From Clostridia bacterium (GTDB lineage: Bacteria; Bacillota; Clostridia; Oscillospirales; CAG-382): 5,512 nt of DNA. The DNA lies in NCBI GenBank assembly GCA_017613815.1, contig JAGADB010000146.1, positions 1-5,512 on the forward strand. Direction: 5' to 3'. Under the pieces are notes generated by a model. The model was given only the letters and a program-made list of their open reading frames with translations, had not been told where the DNA came from and made no database searches. A program made the position numbers and the translations under genes. This document shows, piece by piece, positions 1-5,497 of the stretch. Each line of letters opens with the position of its first letter. Position 1 is the stretch's first letter.

Positions 1-1665
1 CGCGTGGTTTATCGCCTCTACCGTCTGCGGCATGATTCCGTCGTCCGCCGCAACGACGAGTATTGCGATATCCGTCGCCATGGCGCCTCTGGCTCTCATG
101 GCGGTGAACGCCTCGTGTCCGGGCGTGTCGAGGAATGTAATATCCCTATTGTTTATCTTAACCTTATATGCGCCAATATGCTGCGTTATACCGCCCGCTT
201 CGCCCGCCGTTACGTTGGTATTTCTTATGGCGTCGAGCAACGAGGTCTTGCCGTGGTCGACGTGTCCCATTACAACGACTACCGGGCTTCTGGGCTCTAA
301 GTTTTCCTCGGCGTCCGCCTCTTCGTCGGCAAACAGTTTTTCCTCTATCGATACTACGACTTCCTTTTCTGCCGCAATACCGAGTTCGTCTGCGAGAAGG
401 TATGCGGTATCGTAGTCGACGATTTTATTCGCGCCGACCTGGTCCATGCCGAGTCCCATGGCAATAAGTCTCTTTATAACCTCGCCCGTCGTGATTTTAA
501 GTTTTGCGGCAAGGTCGCTTATCATTATGTCTTCGGGCAGCGTTATGGGACCCGTAAACTTCTTTGCGGGTTCAACGGGTGCTGCCTGCTGTCCTTTTTT
601 CTTTTGCTTTTTGCCCTTTACGAACGGCATCTGCGCCATGGTATCGCGCGCCGCCGACTCGTTGCGGCTTATTCTGCCGCCGACGCCTCTCTGAATTCCG
701 CCCTGGGCGTTCTTTTTCTTGCCCTGTTTGGAGGAGCCCTCGGTTCCTATCATATCGGCGAGGTTATCGAGTTTTTCGTCGTATTTTGAGAGGTCGACTT
801 CGCTCGTTCTTATATCGACTATTCTGACTCTGCCGTCGCTGTCTATATTCGGCGTTGCGCCTTCGATTCTCTTGCCCGCGTATCTGCTCTTTATTCTGCC
901 GTCCTTATCGAACACCGGCTTCAAGCTCGGCTGGCGTACAGACTGGGAGTCCTCGTCCTTATCTTTTCCGAAGGACGACTGGTTATTCTTTTGAAATTTC
1001 GGCTTCTGCTGCGGCTTTGCCTGTCTGCTTTCCGGCTCGCTTACAAAGCCGTCTTTCGTGAATCTGACGTTTGCGTACTTATCAAATCTCTCGCTTTTGT
1101 CAAATTTCTGATAGATATCCTGTTTAATGCCTTCCTGTTTAAGAAGCTGAGCGCCTTCGCGCTGGATTTTGCTTATCTGTCTTTCGAGCTGTTTATCGGA
1201 AAGCTGAGTCTGCGTACGCGTTTCGGTTTTATTCGGGAACGCCTTTCTCTCGGGCGTTTTGGGAGGTACCGTTTCTTTTGCTTTTGAAGCTTCTCCCGGT
1301 TTTACGGGCGGTGCGCTCTTTGTTTCTTCTTTTTTGGCATTGAGTTTGGTTTTTTCGGTGCTTTCGGCGGTTTCTTTCTTTTCGGGAGCTTCTTTGGCTT
1401 CAGCCGCCTTCTTTTCGGCTTCTTTTTCCGCCGCTTTCTTTTTTTCTTTGGCTTTCTTTTCGGCGTTTTCGTAGAGATATTTATTGATATCGTCGACGGT
1501 GCTGCCCGAAACGAAATGCTCGAGCACGATATTTATCTCGTTGTTTTCAAGCACGGACGAAGAGGTTTTGCCCTCTTTTCCCTTGCTTTTCAAAAATTCG
1601 ACGATATCCTTCGCCTTTTTCTCAATATCCTTTGCCAAATTGCTGATTTTATATTTTTCTGCCAT
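1..1665 (-). CDS. infB: Translation initiation factor IF2 (partial, 3' end cut by window edge)
   Basis: IF2 is the GTPase that brings initiator fMet-tRNA to the 30S subunit and promotes 50S joining. The frame is open from ATG at 1665 to the left edge, giving 555 codons. A first IF2_N-like module spans residues 1-70. A Lys/Ala/Glu-rich probable helix follows at 68-115, then a long charged, low-complexity linker. Residues 278-305 (VRIVDIRTSEVDLSKY and following) resemble a segment I recall from other clostridial IF2 proteins. A second IF2_N module lies at about 374-435. The G domain then begins: G1 GHVDHGKT 467-474, switch I GEAGGITQHIGAY 488-500, G3 DTPGH 513-517. The NKxD motif, domain II and the C-terminal domains lie outside. 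The arm before G1 is long (about 460 residues), so the full protein is probably near 950 aa (inference). The Shine-Dalgarno GGAGGTG (1683-1677) lies inside ylxQ; the start is 2 nt after the ylxQ stop. Confidence 0.97.
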   Translation of the reverse strand, partial: MAEKYKISNLAKDIEKKAKDIVEFLKSKGKEGKTSSSVLENNEINIVLEHFVSGSTVDDINKYLYENAEKKAKEKKKAAEKEAEKKAAEAKEAPEKKETAESTEKTKLNAKKEETKSAPPVKPGEASKAKETVPPKTPERKAFPNKTETRTQTQLSDKQLERQISKIQREGAQLLKQEGIKQDIYQKFDKSERFDKYANVRFTKDGFVSEPESRQAKPQQKPKFQKNNQSSFGKDKDEDSQSVRQPSLKPVFDKDGRIKSRYAGKRIEGATPNIDSDGRVRIVDIRTSEVDLSKYDEKLDNLADMIGTEGSSKQGKKKNAQGGIQRGVGGRISRNESAARDTMAQMPFVKGKKQKKKGQQAAPVEPAKKFTGPITLPEDIMISDLAAKLKITTGEVIKRLIAMGLGMDQVGANKIVDYDTAYLLADELGIAAEKEVVVSIEEKLFADEEADAEENLEPRSPVVVVMGHVDHGKTSLLDAIRNTNVTAGEAGGITQHIGAYKVKINNRDITFLDTPGHEAFTAMRARGAMATDIAILVVAADDGIMPQTVEAINHA

Positions 1666-1667
1666 AA

Positions 1668-2021
1668 TCAGTTAAGCACCTCCGTGTGTGTTAAGTGTAT
1701 CTCAATGCCGAGTTTTTCTATTATTTTAACAAATCCGCCGTCGGTTATCAGAAAAGCCGCCGTGTCGGACTTCTTTCCGGCAAGCTTTGCGAAATCCGCC
1801 TTGCCCGCGTCAAAGATTAATTGCGGTACGCCGTAGCCCTTTGCCGTGCTGATAAGCTTATCCTTGGTATTTTCCGACGCGTCGTTTGCGACGACGAGCA
1901 GTTTTCCCCTGCCGGATCTGATTTTATCAAGGCATGCCTCCGTGCCTATCGCGCATTTGCCTGCCTTTATCGAAAGCCCTATCGCTCCCTTTATTTTTTC
2001 GGTAAACATTTCAGTCGTCAT
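1668..2021 (-). CDS. ylxQ: YlxQ, L7Ae/L30e-family RNA-binding protein
   Basis: This 117-residue protein is a complete single-domain member of the L7Ae/L30e/S12e family. B. subtilis YlxQ and its paralogue YbxF are known to bind kink-turn RNA; the RNA bound in vivo is unclear. Family marks are the N-terminal GLSIKAGK stretch (15-22), KLLVVANDAS (40-49) followed by N51-T52, and the GYGVP turn (62-66). The ATG at 2021 is chosen because GGAGG (2032-2028) sits 6 nt upstream; a second Met at codon 5 would be 18 nt away. The start overlaps the end of rnpM by 11 nt and the stop is 2 nt before infB, so translation is probably coupled on both sides. The infB Shine-Dalgarno is embedded in its last codons. 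No insertion or truncation is visible. Confidence 0.95.
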   Translation of the reverse strand: MTTEMFTEKIKGAIGLSIKAGKCAIGTEACLDKIRSGRGKLLVVANDASENTKDKLISTAKGYGVPQLIFDAGKADFAKLAGKKSDTAAFLITDGGFVKIIEKLGIEIHLTHTEVLN

Positions 2022-2295
2022 CGTTTACCTCCGAGAGTTTTTTCCGCACCGAATTGCAAAAATCTTCGGAAAGAGAGACTTCAAGGCTTTTTTCTATTCT
2101 TTTCGCCTTGAGCGCCTTTTCAAAGCACTCTTTTTTGGGGCAGATATACGCGCCCCGTCCCGAAAGTTTTCCGCTTTCGTCGAGCATAAGCTCGCCTTCC
2201 GGCGTTCTGACTATCCTCACGAGTTCCTTTTTCGGTTTTACTTCGCTGCAGCCGACGCATTTGCGTTCCGGTACCTTTTTCTTCTTTTGCGGCAT
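2011..2295 (-). CDS. rnpM: RNase P modulator RnpM (YlxR family), four-cysteine variant
   Basis: This 94-residue basic protein belongs to the YlxR (DUF448) family, renamed RnpM after the B. subtilis protein was shown to bind RNase P RNA and modulate its activity. Family signatures are PERKCVGC (9-16), KKELVRIVR (22-30), the Asp-x-x-Gly-Lys stretch (39-43) and GRGAY (46-50). Cys13, Cys16, Cys52 and Cys57 form two pairs (CxxC and CxxxxC) that could bind a metal; the B. subtilis protein, as I recall it, lacks this full set. The start at 2295 is forced by an in-frame TAA 15 nt upstream and by the position of the conserved core. The AGGAGG is 24 nt away with a small hairpin between (see separate entry). 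The gene lies 57 nt after nusA and overlaps ylxQ by 11 nt. Confidence 0.95.
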   Translation of the reverse strand: MPQKKKKVPERKCVGCSEVKPKKELVRIVRTPEGELMLDESGKLSGRGAYICPKKECFEKALKAKRIEKSLEVSLSEDFCNSVRKKLSEVNDDD

Positions 2296-2325
2296 TCGTT
2301 TTCGGCGTTATACGCCTTTCCTCCT
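2296..2325 (-). promoter_or_regulatory. rnpM ribosome binding site with hairpin in the spacer
   Basis: On the minus strand AGGAGG (2325-2320) is followed by AAA, then GGCGT-ATA-ACGCC (2316-2304; 5-bp stem, 3-nt loop), then 8 nt before the ATG. The linear spacing is 24 nt, too long for normal initiation. If the hairpin folds, it shortens to about 11 nt. No alternative start codon lies at a normal distance from the Shine-Dalgarno, and the rnpM frame is closed by TAA inside the hairpin. Pairing and distances are read directly; the function is inferred. Confidence 0.6.
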
Positions 2326-2352
2326 GTTTAAAATACGGTTATTCGGCGTTTT

Positions 2353-3657
2353 TTACTCGTTTTCGCCGGAATTCATCGCGGATTTAAGCGCCTGCGCGAG
2401 ATTTTCTCCGAACGAACTCGACGCCTGGTTTCTTCCCTCGATTATATCGTTGAAAGCCGCGCTTCTTGCCGACGAAACGCTCTTTATATCTATCTTGCTG
2501 TATCCCGTAAGGCGAGCCGCGAGTCTTGCGTTCTGGCCTTCTTTTCCTATCGCGAGCGAAAGCTGGTCGTCCTCGACGAGCACTCTGCACGAGCGGTCTC
2601 CCGTCTCGGTAACGGACACGACTGTCGCGGGCGCAAGCGCCGCTCTGATGAACTTTTCGGGGGATTCGCTGTATTTTATGATATCTATCTTTTCGCCCCT
2701 GATTTCGTTTGTGATGCTGTTCTTTCTTATGCCCTTGGGGCCTATGCACGCGCCTATCGGGTCGACGTTTTCGTCTCTCGAATAAACGGCGATTTTGGTT
2801 CTGGAGCCGGCTTCTCTCGCAATGGAGTGGATTATAACCGTTCCGTCCTGAATTTCCGGCACTTCGAGCTCAAAGAGTCTCTTTACGAGTCCCGGGTGTC
2901 TTCTCGAAAGGATTATCGACGGGCCCTTGGTCTCTTTTTTGACAACGGTTACGTAAACCTTTATTCTGTCGCCTTCGGTAAACGATTCGCCGGGTATCTG
3001 CTCGTTTTTGAAGAGGGTTACCTCGTTTCTTCCGAGTTCAACCTGCGCGTTGCCGGTGATGGGGTCGATTCTCGACACGATGACGGTTACGATTTCCTCT
3101 TTTTTGCTCTCGTATTCCTTTACCATTCTGTCTCTTTCGGCTTCTCTTATGCCCTGGATGATAACCTGCTTTGCGGTCTGGGCGGAAATTCTGCCGAAGT
3201 TTTTGGGCTTTATTTCGATTTCAACGATATCGCCGATTTTATACTTTTTCGCGATTTTTTTCGCGTCCTCGAGCGTTATTTCGGTCTTTTCGTTGAATCT
3301 GTGCTTTCTTCTTATGATTGCCGGCTTATTGCCGCTCTCGTCGTTGTCGAAAACGTCTCCGTAAGGCGTGGTGTCCTCGATTTCTATGATTTTATCGGTT
3401 TTTTCGTCAAAATCGTCGAAATTATAGTCAGCCGTCAGCGGAACGTCCTCCTCGGCGTCGGGGTCTATTACGGTAAGCTGCTTATAAACCCTTATATCCT
3501 GCTTTTCGGGGTTGAGCTCGATTCTCACGTTGGTATAGCCGTTATCCTTTTTGAAACCGCTTAAGAGCGCGGCTTCCACCTTTTCCATCATATAGTCCTT
3601 CGGTATGCCCTTTTCCTTTTCAAGCATATCAAGCGCTTTGAAAAATTCTGCGTTCAT
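2353..3657 (-). CDS. nusA: Transcription termination/elongation factor NusA
   Basis: NusA binds RNA polymerase and nascent RNA and modulates pausing, intrinsic termination and antitermination. The protein is 434 residues from the ATG at 3657. The N-terminal RNAP-binding domain starts MNAEFFKALDMLEKEKG. The motif IGDIVEIEIKPKNFGRISAQ (141-160) leads to an S1 domain (about 185-252), then KH1 (DPIGACIGPKG, 299-309) and KH2 (AIGKEGQNARLAARLTG, 369-385). A short tail ends at GENE; the E. coli-type acidic repeats are absent, as usual in Firmicutes. The frame is open upstream to 3723, but that extension overlaps rimP and lacks conserved residues; GGAGG (3673-3669) and a closer AAAGGA fix the start at 3657. 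The unusual feature is an acidic insertion of about 50 residues (about 62-120) in the N-terminal domain compared with B. subtilis NusA (371 aa, recalled). The gap to rimP is 32 nt. Confidence 0.97.
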   Translation of the reverse strand: MNAEFFKALDMLEKEKGIPKDYMMEKVEAALLSGFKKDNGYTNVRIELNPEKQDIRVYKQLTVIDPDAEEDVPLTADYNFDDFDEKTDKIIEIEDTTPYGDVFDNDESGNKPAIIRRKHRFNEKTEITLEDAKKIAKKYKIGDIVEIEIKPKNFGRISAQTAKQVIIQGIREAERDRMVKEYESKKEEIVTVIVSRIDPITGNAQVELGRNEVTLFKNEQIPGESFTEGDRIKVYVTVVKKETKGPSIILSRRHPGLVKRLFELEVPEIQDGTVIIHSIAREAGSRTKIAVYSRDENVDPIGACIGPKGIRKNSITNEIRGEKIDIIKYSESPEKFIRAALAPATVVSVTETGDRSCRVLVEDDQLSLAIGKEGQNARLAARLTGYSKIDIKSVSSARSAAFNDIIEGRNQASSSFGENLAQALKSAMNSGENE

Positions 3658-3674
3658 TCCTTTTATATCCTCCA
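3658..3674 (-). promoter_or_regulatory. nusA Shine-Dalgarno that decides the start
   Basis: TGGAGG is followed by ATATAAAAGGA and then ATG at 3657. GGAGG is 11 nt from the ATG, with a second purine-rich AAAGGA adjacent to it. This supports the start beginning MNAEFFKALD over the longer in-frame ATG at 3723, which would lie inside rimP. Confidence 0.8.
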
Positions 3675-3689
3675 AATAATTATTAACGA

Positions 3690-4166
3690 TTAAAAATCGA
3701 AAACGGTCTTGATTTTCGCGCACTGTTTGAGCGAAAATTCCGTCTTTACGCCGTTTTCCTCGATAGAAACCACGTCTTTTTCCTCATCGTAAGGCAGAAG
3801 CGTTCCGGTAAAGTTCTTTTTGCCGTTTTCGGCAGCGAAAAGCTTGATTACGACCTTGCTTCCCGCAAACGCCTTTATCTGTTCGGGCGTCTTCAATTCC
3901 CTCTCGATGCCCGGAGACGATATTTCGAGAAAATAACTGTCTTCTATCGGGTCCTCTTTGTCTATTATCGGCTCGACCGCGTCGTTTACCATTTCGCAGT
4001 CGGTAAGGGACACGCCGCCCGGTTTATCTATATAAATAATGAGATTGCGATCCGAGCCCTCTTTTACGAATTCCACGTCCCAGAGAGTGCAGCCGCACTC
4101 CTCTACCGCGTCCTTTACGAGCTCTTTTACGCGCTGTGCGACGTTCGTTTTCTTCTTTTCAGCCAT
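3690..4166 (-). CDS. rimP: Ribosome maturation factor RimP
   Basis: RimP is a cytoplasmic factor needed for assembly of the 30S subunit; it binds free 30S particles and helps the head region mature. At 158 residues the length is normal for the family. The N-terminal alpha/beta domain shows LWDVEFV (28-34), RNLIIYID (40-47), GVSLTDCE (51-58) and the strongly conserved YFLEISSPGIER (78-89). The C-terminal SH3-like domain covers about 95-158 (SKVVIKLF, FTGTLLPY, VVSIEENG). The ATG at 4166 is the only reasonable start because an in-frame TAA lies 9 nt upstream. Its ribosome binding site is weak: the nearest purine run, AAAGGGA, ends 16-17 nt before the ATG in an AT-rich leader, so translation may be inefficient or aided by upstream sequences. 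It is the first gene of the operon, with nusA 32 nt downstream. Confidence 0.96.
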   Translation of the reverse strand: MAEKKKTNVAQRVKELVKDAVEECGCTLWDVEFVKEGSDRNLIIYIDKPGGVSLTDCEMVNDAVEPIIDKEDPIEDSYFLEISSPGIERELKTPEQIKAFAGSKVVIKLFAAENGKKNFTGTLLPYDEEKDVVSIEENGVKTEFSLKQCAKIKTVFDF

Positions 4167-4205
4167 TTTAATTTAACCGTTTTCCCTTTCAGTATAACTT
4201 AAACA

Positions 4206-4236
4206 TTAAGGAGCGGTTTGTTGCGCCGCTCCTTAA
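4206..4236 (-). terminator. rimP-leader hairpin: candidate NusA-dependent attenuator or weak terminator
   Basis: A perfect 11-bp inverted repeat, TTAAGGAGCGG and CCGCTCCTTAA, flanks the 9-nt loop CGCAACAAA (4225-4217). On the minus strand it is followed by TGTTTAAGTT, so counting from the GC-rich 7-bp core the U-tract is interrupted (UUAAUGUUUAAGUU). It lies about 16 nt after the predicted start of the rimP transcript and after the stop of the 3D-domain gene. It may therefore act on readthrough from that gene, on the operon leader, or on both. In B. subtilis NusA limits its own operon by stimulating termination at a leader terminator, and weak U-tracts are typical of NusA-dependent sites. The stem is certain; the role is inferred. 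Confidence 0.6.
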
Positions 4237-4258
4237 CATCCATATTTCCTCTATACGT

Positions 4259-4287
4259 ATTGTAACACACTATTTCCGAAATTGCAA
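4259..4287 (-). promoter_or_regulatory. Sigma-A type promoter for the rimP-nusA-infB operon
   Basis: On the minus strand TTGCAA (4287-4282; 4 of 6 matches to TTGACA) is separated by exactly 17 bp from TACAAT (4264-4259; 5 of 6 to TATAAT). A TG one base before the -10 makes it an extended -10 element, and the DNA just upstream is A/T-rich. The expected start is an A near 4252, giving an 86-nt leader before rimP. It lies 15 bp beyond the stop codon of the 3D-domain gene, the expected place for an operon promoter. Confidence 0.75.
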
Positions 4288-4302
4288 TAGTTTTTTTGAA
4301 AT

Positions 4303-5205
4303 TTATTCTTCAAGAAAATATACCCACATATATCTTCTGCCGAAGTTTATGCATTCGGTGTACGACATATACGCAAGGTCCACGATGTTGCCCTTTATGA
4401 GCCCGCCCGTGTCCTCCGCCACTCCGTAGCCGTAGTCGACGGTGTCGGACGTTATATACATCTTGGTGTGCATGGGTATTTCCCTCGGGTCGACAGCGAC
4501 AATTCCCTTTGCGAGAGTCGCGCCCGTCGCCGTGGTCATGGTGGTGTAGCCCGGCATATAGGTGTACGCCGTAGCTTCCATATATCTCTTATACGAGTAA
4601 TTCAGCTCGTCGCCGCCGGGGGTTACGAACGTGCCGCCCACGCCGTATTCGGCTTTGCCGTTTTCCGCCCGGACCCTTACTTCCTCGGCAATGACTTCCT
4701 TGCTGACGACGACTCCCGACACCCATTTTTCAAGGTAGGTAACGGTTTTTTCGCCGTAGGAGCCCTCGGAAATTATATTGGTCGTTCCTTTGGGTATCGT
4801 GTCGACCTCAATTATATCGTATCCGTAGTCTATGCGCTCGGGAACGGTATATTCCACGTACTGCACAGAGGACACGTCTATAACTATGTCGTCGTAGAGT
4901 ACGAGGTTTTCGGGAACGCTTACCTTTTCCGTTTCGGAAAGGACTACGCCCGCGAACTGCAGAAATTCGCCGCATTCGACGGGAAAGTATGTGTAATTGT
5001 AGGTTTCACCGTTTTTTACGAGTGTTATATCAACCGGGCCCGCGTCAAGCGCCTCTATACCTGCTTTAACCTCTTCCCCGGGCGCGTTTCCGTACGTTTC
5101 CGAAAAGCAGAAGGCGGGTATGGCGAGCATAATTGCCACCGTCAAAGACATGACGAGGCATTTTGCAAGCGCCGGCAGTTTTATTTGCAATTTATTCACA
5201 AACAA
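4303..5205 (-). CDS. Exported G5/3D-domain cell-wall protein (YabE-like)
   Basis: A 300-residue protein with a basic N-terminus and hydrophobic segment (about 17-34), read as a signal peptide; a cleavage after CFS (33-35) is possible and there is no good lipobox. Residues 56-111 resemble one DUF348 module (ITLVKNG, FLQFAGVVL, YDDIVIDV). A G5-like domain covers about 115-190 (IPKGTTNIISEG, VVVSKEVIAEEV). The 3D domain (208-298) has ATAYTY, AVDPREIP, AEDTGG and IKGNIVDLAY; its three namesake aspartates are Asp239, Asp265 and Asp276. In YabE, Rpf2 and YuiC relatives this double-psi beta-barrel acts on, or is thought to act on, peptidoglycan, so a wall-remodelling role is likely but not shown here. 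Members with several DUF348 copies are longer; this one is compact. The start is TTG, chosen for AAGGAG (5217-5212) 6 nt upstream. It has its own strong promoter and is probably transcribed apart from the rimP operon. Confidence 0.88.
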   Translation of the reverse strand: MFVNKLQIKLPALAKCLVMSLTVAIMLAIPAFCFSETYGNAPGEEVKAGIEALDAGPVDITLVKNGETYNYTYFPVECGEFLQFAGVVLSETEKVSVPENLVLYDDIVIDVSSVQYVEYTVPERIDYGYDIIEVDTIPKGTTNIISEGSYGEKTVTYLEKWVSGVVVSKEVIAEEVRVRAENGKAEYGVGGTFVTPGGDELNYSYKRYMEATAYTYMPGYTTMTTATGATLAKGIVAVDPREIPMHTKMYITSDTVDYGYGVAEDTGGLIKGNIVDLAYMSYTECINFGRRYMWVYFLEE

Positions 5206-5217
5206 GTTATTCTCCTT
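5206..5217 (-). promoter_or_regulatory. Shine-Dalgarno deciding the TTG start of the 3D-domain gene
   Basis: AAGGAG (5217-5212), then AATAAC, then TTG at 5205: the spacing is an ideal 6 nt. The next candidate start, GTG two codons later, is 12 nt away. No ATG exists before the signal peptide, so the TTG start is well supported. Confidence 0.75.
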
Positions 5218-5264
5218 TTTTGGTTTTTACGAACTTTTTCAGTTTCCGATTGTGGTAAACGTAG

Positions 5265-5293
5265 ATATTATCATATTTTTTTTCCTTTGTCAA
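5265..5293 (-). promoter_or_regulatory. Sigma-A type promoter for the 3D-domain gene
   Basis: The minus strand shows a perfect TTGACA -35 (5293-5288), a 17-bp A-rich spacer, and TAATAT (5270-5265; 4 of 6 to consensus) preceded by TGA, an extended -10. GATAAT at a 15-bp spacing is an alternative -10. Transcription should begin near 5258, leaving a leader of about 53 nt. No sigma-specific or operator motif was recognised beside it. Confidence 0.75.
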
Positions 5294-5456
5294 CCTTTTT
5301 TCCGAAATTTGCCGGTTTTTTGACTTTTATTTATAATTTTTTAACCGTTTATAATTATATTCTTAATTTTTACTTTTTATTCACTTTTTCTCTTTTTCGG
5401 AGGTTTTTTCTCGGGTTTCGTCATTTTATTCATTTTTTGTTTTCATTTTCGGGCGC

Positions 5457-5497
5457 AAAAAAATCCCGCCATTTTTTGCAAAAGGCGGGGGTTTTTT
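5457..5497 (-). terminator. Intrinsic terminator, bidirectional in form
   Basis: CCCGCC (5465-5470) pairs with GGCGGG (5484-5489). The A/T-rich interior can extend the stem by about four T-A pairs past one bulged base. Read on the minus strand the stem is followed by ATTTTTTT (5464-5457), a good U-tract. Read on the plus strand it is followed by GG and six T (5492-5497). No plus-strand gene precedes it inside the window, so it most likely ends a minus-strand gene lying beyond position 5512. Confidence 0.85.

Larger units (their letters stand above)
5206..5456. other. AT-rich intergenic region without a convincing gene
   Basis: Between the terminator and the 3D-domain gene the DNA is strikingly AT-rich, with long A runs on the minus strand. 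It holds only the promoter and ribosome binding site described separately. The only small open frame I noticed, an 18-codon lysine-rich one at 5433-5377, has no Shine-Dalgarno. I see no tRNA, riboswitch or repeat here. The upstream A-tracts could act as an UP element or bend the DNA (inference). Confidence 0.6.

Noticed and set aside
1261..1480. CTTTTT/CTTCTT-rich plus-strand stretch as a repeat element
   Set aside because: It is the complement of the Lys/Ala/Glu codons in the IF2 arm; no exact repeat unit or conserved spacing is present.
2054..2785. Plus-strand open frame (243 codons) opposite rnpM and nusA
   Set aside because: It spans two genes and their gap in antisense; its Ser/Phe/Leu-rich composition is typical of a complement frame, with no motif.
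2827..3564. Plus-strand open frame (245 codons) opposite nusA
   Set aside because: It is fully antisense to conserved NusA domains, has no Shine-Dalgarno or family resemblance, and has shadow-frame composition.
3658..3723. 22-codon N-terminal extension of NusA
   Set aside because: It would overlap rimP by 34 nt, has no Shine-Dalgarno at the right distance and no conserved residues; the ATG at 3657 has GGAGG and the family-typical N-terminus.
4270..4290. Short inverted repeat CTATT...AATAG after the 3D gene as its terminator
   Set aside because: It has only 5 A/T-rich pairs, no U-tract, and coincides with the rimP operon promoter.
5350..5365. TATAAT-like sequence in the AT-rich gap as a second promoter
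   Set aside because: The hexamer is perfect but no -35-like sequence lies 16-18 bp upstream, and such hexamers are expected by chance in DNA this AT-rich.
5377..5433. 18-codon minus-strand ORF (MNKMTKPEKKPPKKRKSE)
   Set aside because: It lies in A-rich DNA where Lys codons arise by chance, has no Shine-Dalgarno, and follows a terminator without a promoter of its own.
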